A stretch of 64,000 bases of DNA, from positions 1-64,000 of the forward strand of contig JAKSPJ010000005.1 of NCBI GenBank assembly GCA_024404915.1, in the 5' to 3' direction. Source of the stretch: Oscillospiraceae bacterium. GTDB lineage: Bacteria; Bacillota; Clostridia; Oscillospirales; Ruminococcaceae. The translations under genes were made by a program, and so were the position numbers. Positions 24,706 through 33,956 of the stretch are shown here, one piece after another (the stretch's first letter is position 1; every line of letters starts with the position of its first letter). Under the pieces are notes generated by a model, which was given only the letters and a program-made list of their open reading frames with translations, was not told the DNA's origin and searched no databases.

Positions 24706-25356
24706 TCAGGCTTTATTTTGTTTTTTTTTGAATGACGGATTCGTGCAGTATTCTTTCAAAGGACAGCTTTCGCATTTTGGTCTTTGAGATGTACAGGTAT
24801 CTCTGCCGAACTGCACAATCTGATGACAATACCGGGAGGAGCGTTCCGGAGGGAGTACTTTTCTCAGGTCATCCTCCACCTGCTTAGGCTCATGCTTTTT
24901 TGTGAGTCCCAGTCTTCCGGAAATGCGGATGCAATGCGTATCTGTCACTACAGCAGGTTTGCCGTACACATCGCCAAGAAGCAGATTGGCTGTTTTTCTT
25001 CCGATGCCCGGCAGAGTCAGCAAATCTTCCATATTATCGGGCACTTCACCCTGAAACACATCCCTGACACGCTGGCACATTTCCTTGATACTTTTTGCTT
25101 TGGAGCGGTAAAAGCCACAGGGATAAACTGCTTTCTCCAGTTCTGCAATATCCGCATCAGCAAAGGAATCCAGAGTGGGATACTGCTGAAACAAGTCTTT
25201 CGTTACAATATTCACTCTCGCATCTGTACATTGGGCAGATAGTCTTGTGGCAATCATCAGTTCATAGGGCTTTTCATAAATCAGCGAGCAGCAGGGGTCA
25301 GGATAGATGGTATCCAAAACATCACAAATCATTACTGCTTTTTCTTTGAGTTTCAT
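24706..25356 (-). CDS. nth: Endonuclease III (DNA glycosylase/AP lyase)
   Basis: 216 residues from the ATG at 25356 (GGGAGGT upstream). It removes oxidised pyrimidines and nicks abasic sites. The HhH motif LPGIGRKTANLLLG contains the catalytic lysine, the catalytic aspartate lies in VVTDTHCIRISGRLGL, and the C-terminal iron-sulfur loop CTSQRPKCESCPLKEYC keeps all four cysteines (C-x6-C-x2-C-x5-C; the first in DTCTSQ). The gene ends only seven bases before the -35 of the T-box promoter, which serves the next gene on the same strand. Confidence 0.93.
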   Translation of the reverse strand: MKLKEKAVMICDVLDTIYPDPCCSLIYEKPYELMIATRLSAQCTDARVNIVTKDLFQQYPTLDSFADADIAELEKAVYPCGFYRSKAKSIKEMCQRVRDVFQGEVPDNMEDLLTLPGIGRKTANLLLGDVYGKPAVVTDTHCIRISGRLGLTKKHEPKQVEDDLRKVLPPERSSRYCHQIVQFGRDTCTSQRPKCESCPLKEYCTNPSFKKKQNKA

Positions 25357-25405
25357 TCTATTACCTCCCTTTGCACCATACTGCAAAAGCAAAAAAGATA
25401 ACCGC

Positions 25406-25434
25406 TTGACATTTCCTTGGGTTCATGGTATGAT
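25406..25434 (+). promoter_or_regulatory. Sigma-A promoter of the DUF4416 gene
   Basis: TTGACA (25406-25411), 17 bases, TATGAT (25429-25434). Confidence 0.8.
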
Positions 25435-25472
25435 TATATTGAATACAGAGCAACCCGGAAAGGAGTATTTAT

Positions 25473-26015
25473 ATGGGAATCGCTGTTCAATTTGAAAAAG
25501 AAAAACTGATATGCGCAATTTTATACACAGATGAACAACTGGCAGAAAGTGCCATCCGGAAGCTGAAATCTGCTTATGGTGACACCGATGCAGAATCTGC
25601 ATCCTACAGTTTTTCTGAAATCTCTCCATACTACAATGAGGAAATGGGCGGAACAGTATACCGCAGACTCATTTCCTTCGCCCAGTGCAGAAACCCGGAG
25701 GAATTGGCAGATATCAAGACACTCACCAACGCCATTGAACAGGAAACCAATCCCGGTGACGGAAGAAAAATCAATCTGGATCCCGGATTCATCAGCCCGG
25801 GCAGACTATCCCTCGCCACCACAAAAAATGCAGGTCACCGCATCCCACTGGCAAAAGGCATTTACGCAGAGCTGACGCTGTTTTATGCACGCAAAAACTG
25901 GAATCCCTTTCCGTGGACCTACATGGATTTCAAATTGCCCCAGGTACATGCATTTCTCACAGAGGCACGCACAATTTACATGCAGCAGAGAAAGAGCTGG
26001 CTTTCCAGCGACTGA
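25473..26015 (+). CDS. DUF4416 family protein
   Basis: 180 residues, AAAGGAG before the ATG. It matches the DUF4416 family over its full length: an N-terminal region with YSFSEISPYYNEEMG, then the family core KINLDPGFISPGRLSLATTK and AELTLFYARKNWNPFPWTYMDF. No function is established for the family. The last 40 bases overlap the 3' end of the convergent asparaginase gene, so the two coding regions share sequence and no terminator lies between them. Confidence 0.85.
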   Translation: MGIAVQFEKEKLICAILYTDEQLAESAIRKLKSAYGDTDAESASYSFSEISPYYNEEMGGTVYRRLISFAQCRNPEELADIKTLTNAIEQETNPGDGRKINLDPGFISPGRLSLATTKNAGHRIPLAKGIYAELTLFYARKNWNPFPWTYMDFKLPQVHAFLTEARTIYMQQRKSWLSSD

Positions 26016-27013
26016 CGCACCTGGCGTATTTTTTGTGTCAGGACATCTCCACGCAGACCGCACATACTATAAAACCACACTGCACCATAGGCAAAAGCAG
26101 CAGACATATTTTCCAGCGGAATCGCTCCCCCCTGCACCAGATCATAGCCGGAGCCGTAATCCTGCTCTGACATATGACAGGGCACAAGATAGCAGGGAAT
26201 TCCACGTTTACTGCATCTTTCAATGAGCGTCTGCATGCCATAGGGCGAAAAGCGAATCGCATTGGCTGTTTCCGAATGATAAGTGCCATGCACTACCGCC
26301 GCCACATCATCCAGCACCATTTTATCATAACGCAGCCCGTTATAAGGGCGAATCAGCAGCACGTCTGCTTTCTGATCCATATGATTCTGAAGCATCTGCA
26401 CATGCATGTCAGATGCTTTTCTTATACTCATTTCCCGATGCTCCAGTACATAATCCACCGTTTTCATTGTGGTACTGAAAAAATCGATACTGTTATTCAG
26501 ACAGGGCTGCAAATCAAAGCCCCGATGCAGATACACTTCACCGTCACTATTGGCATAGACTGCCCACACACCGGGAGCCACATGGTTTTCTATCATCCGC
26601 ACTCCATTCGCAAAGTTGATATGACCGTTTGTCAGCGCATCATCCAAGGGGGAAATCGCAGAAATCAGAAGCACCGGAATGGAGATATCATACAATACCG
26701 CTGACAGCATGGCAGAGGTCTGTTCCAGGGTATCCGTGCCATGCGCAATCAGAATCCCGTTGTATTCTTTTAAATTCAGCGATGCAATCGAACGGAGCAG
26801 AACCACCCAGTCATCCGGTGTCAAATCTTCGCTTAACCGATTCAAAGGCATTTTTACATCAAATTCCACCACAGAATCAGGATGCGTTTCATAATAATAC
26901 TGTTCCAGTATGGTGGTAGCAGCGGCGACATCGCTTCTTCTTACCCCTTCCTGCGAAGTCCGGCAGCAGATGGTACCGCCTGTCAGAAGCAATGCGATTC
27001 TCGTTTTTTCCAT
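25976..27013 (-). CDS. ansA: L-asparaginase, type I-like
   Basis: 345 residues without signal peptide, hence cytoplasmic. It hydrolyses asparagine to aspartate and ammonia. The two active-site signatures are LLLTGGTICCR (first Thr nucleophile) and GILIAHGTDTLEQTSAML (second Thr and Asp); the Lys of the second triad is in ISAISPLDDALTNGHINF-like context but is not obvious. The gene starts three bases after the metallophosphoesterase stop and so is the second gene of a two-gene operon. Its 3' end overlaps the DUF4416 gene. Confidence 0.88.
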   Translation of the reverse strand: MEKTRIALLLTGGTICCRTSQEGVRRSDVAAATTILEQYYYETHPDSVVEFDVKMPLNRLSEDLTPDDWVVLLRSIASLNLKEYNGILIAHGTDTLEQTSAMLSAVLYDISIPVLLISAISPLDDALTNGHINFANGVRMIENHVAPGVWAVYANSDGEVYLHRGFDLQPCLNNSIDFFSTTMKTVDYVLEHREMSIRKASDMHVQMLQNHMDQKADVLLIRPYNGLRYDKMVLDDVAAVVHGTYHSETANAIRFSPYGMQTLIERCSKRGIPCYLVPCHMSEQDYGSGYDLVQGGAIPLENMSAAFAYGAVWFYSMCGLRGDVLTQKIRQVRQSLESQLFLCCM

Positions 27014-27016
27014 ATT

Positions 27017-27889
27017 TTACTCCGTTACTTTAATAGTGACTGTTACGATTTCCGGATGGTTAAACAAGCGGAACGGGAATGCGCTGTTTCCAAGGCCACG
27101 GCTGATATACATAGTGGTATCCTGTACCGTATGAACGCCTTCTGTCAGGGATGGAAGAACGCCCTGATCAGGCGCATATAAACCCTGATGGGTAAAGGGA
27201 ATGCGGAACTGTCCGCCGTGTGCATGTCCTGAAAACACCATATTGACATGGCTTTCTGCATAGTATTCCTTCAGAAACTGCGGTTCATGCGCCAGCATAA
27301 TCTTAAAATCATCTGTTGATTCTTCTGCCAGGGTATTCATAATATTGGCCTGCAAAGAATTGTCATCCATGCCAATCAAAGAAAAGGTCTGACCTGTATC
27401 AGATACAATCTGCACTGTTTCATTATTCAGGAAATGAACACCGTATTCCCCGAGCTTTTCCAGATAGGGAGGAAGAATGGATTTGTCCAGCAAACGCTCA
27501 TGATTGCCAAACACATAATAGGTCGGCGCAATTTTGGGAATCTGCTCCATAAATAAAAGCGCATCATCCACATTTGTGTGGTTGCTTGCGTCAATAAAAT
27601 CACCGGTGAGCACAATCAGATTCGGCTTCTGCTCTGCAATCTGTTCTAACAGCAATGTATTGTTTTCCGGAAACACCTTATTGTGCAAATCACTCAGGTG
27701 TACGATTTTAAAGTTGTTAAAGGAAAAAGGAATCACATTTGTCTCATAGACATACTCTGTAACTTCAACATGGTTATTTGCGCCAAGGATCAGCACAAAA
27801 CAAACCAGGGCTGCAACTGCCCACATGCCGATGCGGCGAAGGATTCCGGAAATTACATTGTGACTCTTTTGATTGGATGAATGATTCAT
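27017..27889 (-). CDS. Membrane-anchored metallophosphoesterase (YkuE-like)
   Basis: 290 residues from the ATG at 27889 (AGAAAGGG upstream). One N-terminal membrane span (MWAVAALVCFVLILGA) places the catalytic domain outside. The calcineurin-like motifs are all present: HLSDLHNK, LTGDFID, FGNHERL, and SGHAHGGQFRIP. Relatives such as Bacillus YkuE act at the cell envelope, possibly on lipid or wall phosphates. Substrate not known here. First gene of the pair with asparaginase. Confidence 0.85.
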   Translation of the reverse strand: MNHSSNQKSHNVISGILRRIGMWAVAALVCFVLILGANNHVEVTEYVYETNVIPFSFNNFKIVHLSDLHNKVFPENNTLLLEQIAEQKPNLIVLTGDFIDASNHTNVDDALLFMEQIPKIAPTYYVFGNHERLLDKSILPPYLEKLGEYGVHFLNNETVQIVSDTGQTFSLIGMDDNSLQANIMNTLAEESTDDFKIMLAHEPQFLKEYYAESHVNMVFSGHAHGGQFRIPFTHQGLYAPDQGVLPSLTEGVHTVQDTTMYISRGLGNSAFPFRLFNHPEIVTVTIKVTE

Positions 27890-27983
27890 GGTGCATACCC
27901 TTTCTTGCTGTAAAATGCAATTGCGCACGGATAGCCATATGCGATAATTGCTATTGAAAATGTCAGCTCACATATATATACAA

Positions 27984-28016
27984 CACGGATACGACATCAG
28001 CCGTATCCGTGTGCAT
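27984..28016 (-). terminator. Probable terminator of the GH9 gene
   Basis: Stem CACGGATACG / CGTATCCGTG (27984-27993, 28002-28011); the following minus-strand bases are TTGTATATATATG, a weak T tract. Confidence 0.55.
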
Positions 28017-28061
28017 AATCGGAATATTCAGATTACTCTGTTCGATGCGCTCAACTGATAA

Positions 28062-30194
28062 TCAGCGTGCAAGATCACTCTCAGAAATGAACATTGCGAT
28101 GTATCTCAGAAGCTTGATGATATCATCTGTCTTCAAAGCACCATCATGTGTAACATCAGCATTCTTTGTTCCCTGGGTAGAAACATTAGCGGTTGTATCT
28201 TCTGAAGTGAAACGTGCCAGAAGAACTGCGTCTGCAACGTCAACCTTGCCATCACAGTTGGTATCGCCCCACTTGACATTGCCGCTGTCCTGCTTTACAG
28301 TTGTTGTCGTTGTAGTAGTTGTCTGGCTGGGCTGTGTCTGCTTTGAAGTGGTGGTGGTAGTGGTTGTTTTGGCAGTAGTGGTTGTAACAGTTGTCTTGGA
28401 TGTGGTCGTCTGAGAAGCAGTGCCGTCCATTTCGAGAATTGCAGAAACGATTGTTGCAGTATTCGGCCACCAGACACGGAATGTTACATTCTCTGCGCCG
28501 GAAGGAACCGGAATCTCAACCTCAAACTGACCGCTGGAAGAATCTGCCTTCCAATCCTTGTCGGTACCATTAATTGTATACTGACCATTGGACTCCCAGT
28601 CATTGGAGTTTGTCTTGATTGTCAGTGTAAGCTTCTTTGCACCTTTAACGCCGATATTCCACATGCCGTCGCTGCCGTTTACAGTTGCTTCCTGCTTGCC
28701 GCCCTGAGACGGAGCTGCAGTTGTCTGCTGAGTCTGGCTTACTGTGGTCTGAGCAGGTGTTGTAGTAGTTCCGGGATTCGGACTTGCGCTATCCAGAACA
28801 ACCGGGCTGATGCCCTCGATGGAGGTTACGACAGAACCGGTCTTATACTTTGCATACAGACCTGCTGCTGCGCCAACCAGACCAGCATTGTAGTCGATTG
28901 CAACTTCGTTGGATTTGTAATCATCAATAACATCGGAATATGTTCCGCCTGCATCAGCAGGACCGCCTGCCAGTGCACCAATCAGAACATGACCGTACTG
29001 GGGATGATATGTCTTAACGCCCTCATGGAATCCGGCATCTCCGTCATATCCCTGATAACCTGATGCAGCTCTGTGGTGTGTATTCTTGGAGCTGTTGCTT
29101 GCAAAGCCTGTTACGAAGCAGACATTCTTCGGGTTCTGGCCCAGAAGGTAAGTCATCTGTCCCTGAGCCCAGGAAGCATAATTGCCCTTTCCATGCTTAT
29201 CGGCAACAAGAGCAGCCATCTGCAGTGCGCAATTGTATCGGGCACTACCCCACTCAGTCAGGCACTTATAACCGCTTCCGTTTGCCTCTTTTCCGAGATA
29301 TCCGGTTGCACTGTTCCAGTCACATGCACCGATTTCAGCACCCAGAGTAAACGCACCCTGTTCTACGTTGTTCCAGCTGTGAACCCAGCCAACACCCCAC
29401 TGATAGGAGCCAAGATACTGCTTGCAGTCATTCTTGTAACCTTCATCCTTAGTTGCAAGATACATCCATGCTGCTGCCCATGCAAGATCATCATTAGAAG
29501 AATCAGACTCATAGAAAGGTGGAACCGGAGCCGGACTGTTATTCTTCTTTGCGTATTCATAAAGAGCCTTTGCATAAGTCAAATCTTCTGCATTTCCGAA
29601 GTTTACATAGTTTGATGCAAGAGATGCTGCATACTCAGCGGCAATTTCACCGGCACCGTTGCTTCTCCAGTCGCAGCCGCCTCTGTCGCCCTGCTTTTCC
29701 GGAGCACCCCAGTATGCATGGTCCATGTTGCCGTCGCCTTTCTGGATGCAGATGCTGGCGACAGAAGAACCGTTCATCCTTGTGGCATTCTTGAAAAATG
29801 TTGCAAAATAATCGCTGATTGTCTTATAGTGTGTTGTCAGTCCGAGATCGGTAAAAGCATCCTTAAACTCGTAGTATGCCCAACCGATTGTGGATGCTGC
29901 ATAGCCCTGCGGAAGACCAAACATTACATGGTCACCTGCATCGTGGAAGCCGCCGTCAACCTGATCATTTGTGTGGCAGTTGCCTCTCCATGTAACTGCT
30001 GATGCGCTTTCTGCCTGCTTGCCGCACATGTTCGCATCATAAAAATACAAGCTGTACTGCAGCAGCTTTGCGTAGTTGTCAGTGTCAGCTGCATTTACAG
30101 CCAACTGTGACATTCCTGTTCCCATCAAGGAACTCATGGTCAGGACAGCACCGGTACATACAGCACTGACCTTGCGAAGAATACTGTTCTTCAT
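28062..30194 (-). CDS. GH9 endoglucanase with C-terminal binding module and dockerin
   Basis: 710 residues from the ATG at 30194 (GAGGGG upstream). Signal peptide to about residue 36 (AVNAADT). The GH9 catalytic domain (about 38-475) has the catalytic aspartates in DGGFHDAGDHVMF, the histidine motif NTHHRAAS and the acid/base Glu in DYKSNEVAIDYNAGLVG. A Thr-rich linker leads to a beta-sandwich module (about 520-615; MWNIGVKGAKKLTLTIKT, ENVTFRVWWPNTATIVSAIL) that looks like a cellulose-binding module but which I cannot place in a CBM family. A second Thr linker and a type I dockerin (about 648-710; GDTNCDGKVDVADAVLLARF, ADVTHDGALKTDDIIKLLRY) end it. It cleaves beta-1,4-glucan as part of the cellulosome. 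Confidence 0.92.
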   Translation of the reverse strand: MKNSILRKVSAVCTGAVLTMSSLMGTGMSQLAVNAADTDNYAKLLQYSLYFYDANMCGKQAESASAVTWRGNCHTNDQVDGGFHDAGDHVMFGLPQGYAASTIGWAYYEFKDAFTDLGLTTHYKTISDYFATFFKNATRMNGSSVASICIQKGDGNMDHAYWGAPEKQGDRGGCDWRSNGAGEIAAEYAASLASNYVNFGNAEDLTYAKALYEYAKKNNSPAPVPPFYESDSSNDDLAWAAAWMYLATKDEGYKNDCKQYLGSYQWGVGWVHSWNNVEQGAFTLGAEIGACDWNSATGYLGKEANGSGYKCLTEWGSARYNCALQMAALVADKHGKGNYASWAQGQMTYLLGQNPKNVCFVTGFASNSSKNTHHRAASGYQGYDGDAGFHEGVKTYHPQYGHVLIGALAGGPADAGGTYSDVIDDYKSNEVAIDYNAGLVGAAAGLYAKYKTGSVVTSIEGISPVVLDSASPNPGTTTTPAQTTVSQTQQTTAAPSQGGKQEATVNGSDGMWNIGVKGAKKLTLTIKTNSNDWESNGQYTINGTDKDWKADSSSGQFEVEIPVPSGAENVTFRVWWPNTATIVSAILEMDGTASQTTTSKTTVTTTTAKTTTTTTTSKQTQPSQTTTTTTTTVKQDSGNVKWGDTNCDGKVDVADAVLLARFTSEDTTANVSTQGTKNADVTHDGALKTDDIIKLLRYIAMFISESDLAR

Positions 30195-30509
30195 TGTAAA
30201 AATCCCCTCTCGAAAAATAAAATATACCAAAACCCCTCACGTTTTTGGGTCGGCATTCACCGACACTTTAATTATAATCGAAATCACTTCATATTATATG
30301 GATAAATTATGAATAGATAATGAACATTTTTTGAATATTTCAAAATTTGAGTATTATTTATCCGTCTCAAGTTCAAATTTTCGTTTATTATCTTCAAGTC
30401 GATATGTAAAAACATCATTTTTAATATGCCATTTGTCATTTTTTGCTATTACATTTTTCGTTGTCATTTTCAGCAGCACAAAAAACGACCATTGTATCCT
30501 GAGAATCGT
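30195..30509. other. Divergent AT-rich control region between GH9 and the cohesin lipoprotein
   Basis: About 315 very AT-rich bases. A short inverted repeat GTCGG-CATTCA-CCGAC (30248-30263) lies in the likely GH9 leader, and an imperfect palindrome (AATATTTCAAAATTTGAGTA, 30334-30353) lies further out. Either could be an operator; neither matches a regulator site I know. No small gene seen. Confidence 0.4.
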
Positions 30510-30538
30510 TTGACAAATTCACCGCCCTATGTTATACT
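30510..30538 (+). promoter_or_regulatory. Sigma-A promoter of the cohesin lipoprotein gene
   Basis: TTGACA (30510-30515), 17 bases, TATACT (30533-30538). Confidence 0.85.
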
Positions 30539-30588
30539 ATAGGCATCCTGTCAAGATGCAGGTATTTCCATTATAAAAGGAGAATCAT

Positions 30589-31374
30589 ATGAAAAACAAT
30601 CAGAAACACATAATCATGCTTACAGCCCTCCTGCCTTTGATTGCTTTTGCAGGCTGCGGCACACAGGCCGGCTCTGAAAGCGGTACCGCTGAAACATCGG
30701 CAGTTCAGCAAACAGAATCCCAGACTGACGCCCCCACAGAGACCAATGATGCTTCTTCAGAACAATCAGATGGCGAACCGAATCAGGACGATCATACAGA
30801 CTCCGAAAAAACGGCGACAGAATCTGCTTCAGATGCAGATGAAAAGGCATCCGGCAGCAGCAATGGCACAGCAGCAAATCATCAGACCGCCATCATCCAG
30901 CAGACCACGAAAACAACTGTCACCGTTCCTGTGGATACTGATCTGAAAGTGATTACCAATCCCACCATCGGTATTGGTAAAATCAAGGCGAAACCGGGTG
31001 ATACCAACGTGGCCGTTCCGGTGGTATTCGTAAACAATCCCGGCTTTACCGTTTCCGGTATCCAGGTGTTTTATGATGAAGCGCTTTCTCTCGTAATGAA
31101 AGATGAAGAAGCAAAATATGATTTTGGCGAGGCAGTCGGATCACTCACCGGCCTCTGCAAAGCCAACACTGGAAATCATACCATTGCATTCGCTTCCATG
31201 GGCGTGGAGGACAGCACCAAAAGCGGTACCATTTTCACATTCTATCTGGATATCCCCAAGGATGCTAAGGTCGGACAGACATATTCTCTTCCCGTCAATA
31301 CAGACTGCATGTATAATCTGGATATGCAGGAGCTCTCTGTCGATATAATCTGTGGTGAAATTGAAATCATTTAA
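30589..31374 (+). CDS. Lipoprotein with a single C-terminal cohesin-like domain
   Basis: 261 residues, AAAGGAG before the ATG. A lipoprotein signal (lipobox IAFAGCG, Cys about 23) is followed by an acidic, Ser/Thr/Glu-rich linker of about 95 residues, which would hold the domain away from the membrane. Residues about 122-261 read as a cohesin: IGKIKAKPGDTNVAVPVVFV, NNPGFTVSGIQVFYDEALSL, HTIAFASMGVED, GTIFTFYLDIPKDAKVGQTY. Cohesins bind dockerins, so this would tether dockerin proteins to the outer face of the membrane. It is divergently transcribed from the GH9-dockerin gene. Assignment rests on pattern, not on a profile search. Confidence 0.78.
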   Translation: MKNNQKHIIMLTALLPLIAFAGCGTQAGSESGTAETSAVQQTESQTDAPTETNDASSEQSDGEPNQDDHTDSEKTATESASDADEKASGSSNGTAANHQTAIIQQTTKTTVTVPVDTDLKVITNPTIGIGKIKAKPGDTNVAVPVVFVNNPGFTVSGIQVFYDEALSLVMKDEEAKYDFGEAVGSLTGLCKANTGNHTIAFASMGVEDSTKSGTIFTFYLDIPKDAKVGQTYSLPVNTDCMYNLDMQELSVDIICGEIEII

Positions 31375-31391
31375 TGATTTTGAAAAATGAC

Positions 31392-31421
31392 TTGACGGTC
31401 ATCCAATAAATGTGATATAAT
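31392..31421 (+). promoter_or_regulatory. Sigma-A promoter of aqpZ
   Basis: TTGACG (31392-31397), 18 bases, TATAAT (31416-31421). The leader of about 135 bases contains a small hairpin (GCAGGATGTACCTGC). Confidence 0.75.
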
Positions 31422-31564
31422 AGTGTAATGTACATCTGTTCTGCATGTTCCGTGCCTGAAACAGATGATATAAAAAGTTGCAGGATGTACCTGCACACGC
31501 AATGCAGTATGGCAGAGCTGCAGATGCGTTCCGCCTTCTGCTGTTGTCAAGAGAGGGATTCATT

Positions 31565-32260
31565 ATGAAAAAGTATCTCGCAGAATTCATTGGAACATTT
31601 ACCCTGGTGCTGATTGGCTGCGGCACCGCAATGCTGGTGGGATGTGATGCTGCAAACGGCTGCGGCTATATCCTGACCGCATTCGCATTCGGCCTGACTA
31701 TTGTCGGCATGGCTTACTGTGTGGGAAATATTTCCGGATGTCACATCAATCCGGCTGTTTCTCTCGGCGTACTGATGTCCGGCGGCATGACTGTTTCCGA
31801 CTTCCTTGGCTATGTGATTTCACAGTGTCTCGGTGCACTGGCAGGATCCGGTGTTCTGGCACTCATCTGGTCTCTGGCCGGTAAAACCGATATGACAGGC
31901 GGTTTCGGTTCCAACGGACTTTCCAATGTGGGCGACAATGCTTTTGCAGGTCTTCTGGTTGAGATTCTGCTCACATTCATCTTTGTTCTGACCATTCTGG
32001 GTGTCACTTCCAAAAAGGCAAATCACGGCTCCTTCGGCGGCGTTGTCATCGGTTTCACTCTGGTTCTGGTTCACATCCTTGGAATCAGTCTGACCGGTAC
32101 TTCCGTAAACCCGGCAAGAAGCTTCGGTCCTGCTCTGGTGGCTGCATTCGGCGGCAATACTGTTCCGATTGCTCAGCTGTGGGTATTCATCGTTGGCCCG
32201 CTGGCTGGTGCAGCACTTGCAGCAGTCTGCTACAAGTTCCTGGAGTCTGAAAAGCAGTAA
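31565..32260 (+). CDS. aqpZ: Aquaporin Z-type water channel
   Basis: 231 residues from the ATG at 31565 (AGAGAGGG upstream). Six membrane spans and the two NPA half-helices are clear: GCHINPAVSLG and TSVNPARSFGPAL. The selectivity residues fit a water channel and not a glycerol facilitator: a Phe in span 2 (AFAFGLTIV), His in span 5 (LVHILGIS), and Thr and Arg around the second NPA. Monocistronic, ended by a bidirectional terminator. Confidence 0.92.
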   Translation: MKKYLAEFIGTFTLVLIGCGTAMLVGCDAANGCGYILTAFAFGLTIVGMAYCVGNISGCHINPAVSLGVLMSGGMTVSDFLGYVISQCLGALAGSGVLALIWSLAGKTDMTGGFGSNGLSNVGDNAFAGLLVEILLTFIFVLTILGVTSKKANHGSFGGVVIGFTLVLVHILGISLTGTSVNPARSFGPALVAAFGGNTVPIAQLWVFIVGPLAGAALAAVCYKFLESEKQ

Positions 32261-32285
32261 GCATCCATTAATAAGGAATACAAAA

Positions 32286-32320
32286 GCGGACAATCACGAA
32301 AATGTGATTGTCCGCTTTTT
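32286..32320. terminator. Bidirectional terminator between aqpZ and the symporter gene
   Basis: Perfect stem GCGGACAATCAC / GTGATTGTCCGC (32286-32297, 32304-32315), flanked by A and T runs. Confidence 0.9.
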
Positions 32321-32334
32321 ATCTGCTGCATTTG

Positions 32335-33846
32335 TCAAGCCTCTTCACGAAGCAGATCCTGCTTGAATTCTTCATTGATTTCCGGATATGCGGAAAGCAT
32401 CGGTTCAATGTTTTCACCCTTCTTACGGGCAAAATAGTTCCTGGTAATCTTCACCACGAGTCCGTTCAGTGCCACCAGACAAATCAGGTTCGGCACTGCC
32501 ATCAATCCGTTAAAGGTATCATCAATTGCCCAGATCAACTCGCTGTGAATGGTTGCAGATGCCGCAATCAGAAGAATATAAACCACCTTGAATACTGTGA
32601 CAATCTTCCTGCGTGTTGTTTCTTCCAGCCAGCCGAAGCAGAATTCTACAGCCTTTTCGCCGTAATAAGACCATGCTATAATGGTAGTAAAGGCAAACAG
32701 AGGAAGAATCAAAGAGAATACTGCGGTACCGAAACCGCCGTAGTTACTGGAAAACAATGCCATGGACATTGCGGTGTCTTCCATTTCTGAACTCAGAGTA
32801 TTTACATCAAAGGATGTCAGGAAGGAAATCGATGTCAGTGTGCAGATAATAAAAGTATCAAAGAACACTTCGAATACACCCCACAAGCCCTGCTTCACCG
32901 GCTCACGGGTTTCAGATGCAGAGTGTGCAATTACGGAAGAACCAAGACCTGCTTCATTGGAGAATACGCCTCGTGCCATACCTTTTTTAATGACAGTTGC
33001 AAATGTATAACCAAGGATGCCGCCGCCTGCTGCCTTCAGTTGAAATGCGCTTTTGAAAATCATGGCAAATGCCTGAGGCACAGCAGTAACATGGCGGAAA
33101 ATGGTAACCAGTGACATTACGATAAACAGCAGGGACATAACCGGGACAAGCATGGATGCTACCTTGCCGATACGCTGAATGCCGCCCAGAATAATAAAAG
33201 CAGAGATAATCGCAACTATCACACCAATAATGAGATGCATAATATCCGTATTTACAACTTCAACAACCGAGGAAATTGCTTCTGTGATTGTGCCGGAAAT
33301 CTTATTTGTCTGAACGCCGCTCATGCCGATGGCTGCAAATACACAGAACACCGCAGCACAATAGCCAAGCCATTTCTGCTTCATGCCATTTGCAATATAA
33401 TAGAAGGAACCGCCGGACAGATTGCCGTGCTGATCCTTTTTACGGAAATACAAACCAAGCACATTTTCAGAATAGTTTGTCACCATACCGAAAAATGCGG
33501 AAATCCACATCCAGAAAACCGCACCGGGACCACCGGTCAGAATTGCGGAGACTACGCCTACAATATTGCCTGTTCCTACAGTACCGGAAATTGCCGTGGA
33601 AAAAGCCTCAAACTGTGAAACAGCTTTTATGTTGGAGTCTGAATCATTCTTTTTTCCAAGGCTTTTCAATGCCGGGACAATCGTGGAATTCAATGAATCC
33701 TTAAAATGTGACAGCTGCAGGAACCCCGTTCGGACTGTCAGCAAAATACCTGTCGCAAGGATAAGAATGATGACAGGCCAGCCCCATACAATCCCATTGA
33801 GAAAATCATTGATTTCCTCAATTTTTGCAAGAAATTGGTCAAACAT
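32335..33846 (-). CDS. AGCS family sodium:amino acid symporter
   Basis: 503 residues from the ATG at 33846 (AAAGGAGGA upstream). It has the 10 or more membrane spans of the alanine or glycine:cation symporter family. Family motifs include GTGNIVGVVSAILTGGPGAV, FWMWISAFFGMVTNYSENVL, GGSFYYIANGMKQK, GVFSNEAGLGSSVIAHSASE and WSYYGEKAVEF. It imports alanine or glycine with Na+. Many relatives are under glycine riboswitches, but the leader here does not show one. Confidence 0.92.
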   Translation of the reverse strand: MFDQFLAKIEEINDFLNGIVWGWPVIILILATGILLTVRTGFLQLSHFKDSLNSTIVPALKSLGKKNDSDSNIKAVSQFEAFSTAISGTVGTGNIVGVVSAILTGGPGAVFWMWISAFFGMVTNYSENVLGLYFRKKDQHGNLSGGSFYYIANGMKQKWLGYCAAVFCVFAAIGMSGVQTNKISGTITEAISSVVEVVNTDIMHLIIGVIVAIISAFIILGGIQRIGKVASMLVPVMSLLFIVMSLVTIFRHVTAVPQAFAMIFKSAFQLKAAGGGILGYTFATVIKKGMARGVFSNEAGLGSSVIAHSASETREPVKQGLWGVFEVFFDTFIICTLTSISFLTSFDVNTLSSEMEDTAMSMALFSSNYGGFGTAVFSLILPLFAFTTIIAWSYYGEKAVEFCFGWLEETTRRKIVTVFKVVYILLIAASATIHSELIWAIDDTFNGLMAVPNLICLVALNGLVVKITRNYFARKKGENIEPMLSAYPEINEEFKQDLLREEA

Positions 33847-33927
33847 GAAAATAAATCCTCCTTTATTTCTATCGCACCTTTGTGCAGTCATTTGGAGATA
33901 GCTCCTTTCCGGAGATATCCCTGTTAT

Positions 33928-33956
33928 ATTATACAGAAAATTCATCAAAAATGCAA
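33928..33956 (-). promoter_or_regulatory. Sigma-A promoter of the AGCS symporter gene
   Basis: On the minus strand TTGCAT (33956-33951), 17 bases, TATAAT (33933-33928). The leader carries a small hairpin (GATATCTCC..GGAGCTATC). Confidence 0.75.

Noticed and set aside
33847..33927. Glycine riboswitch before the AGCS symporter
   Set aside because: The leader is only about 75 bases and shows a single imperfect hairpin; the tandem glycine aptamer core is absent.
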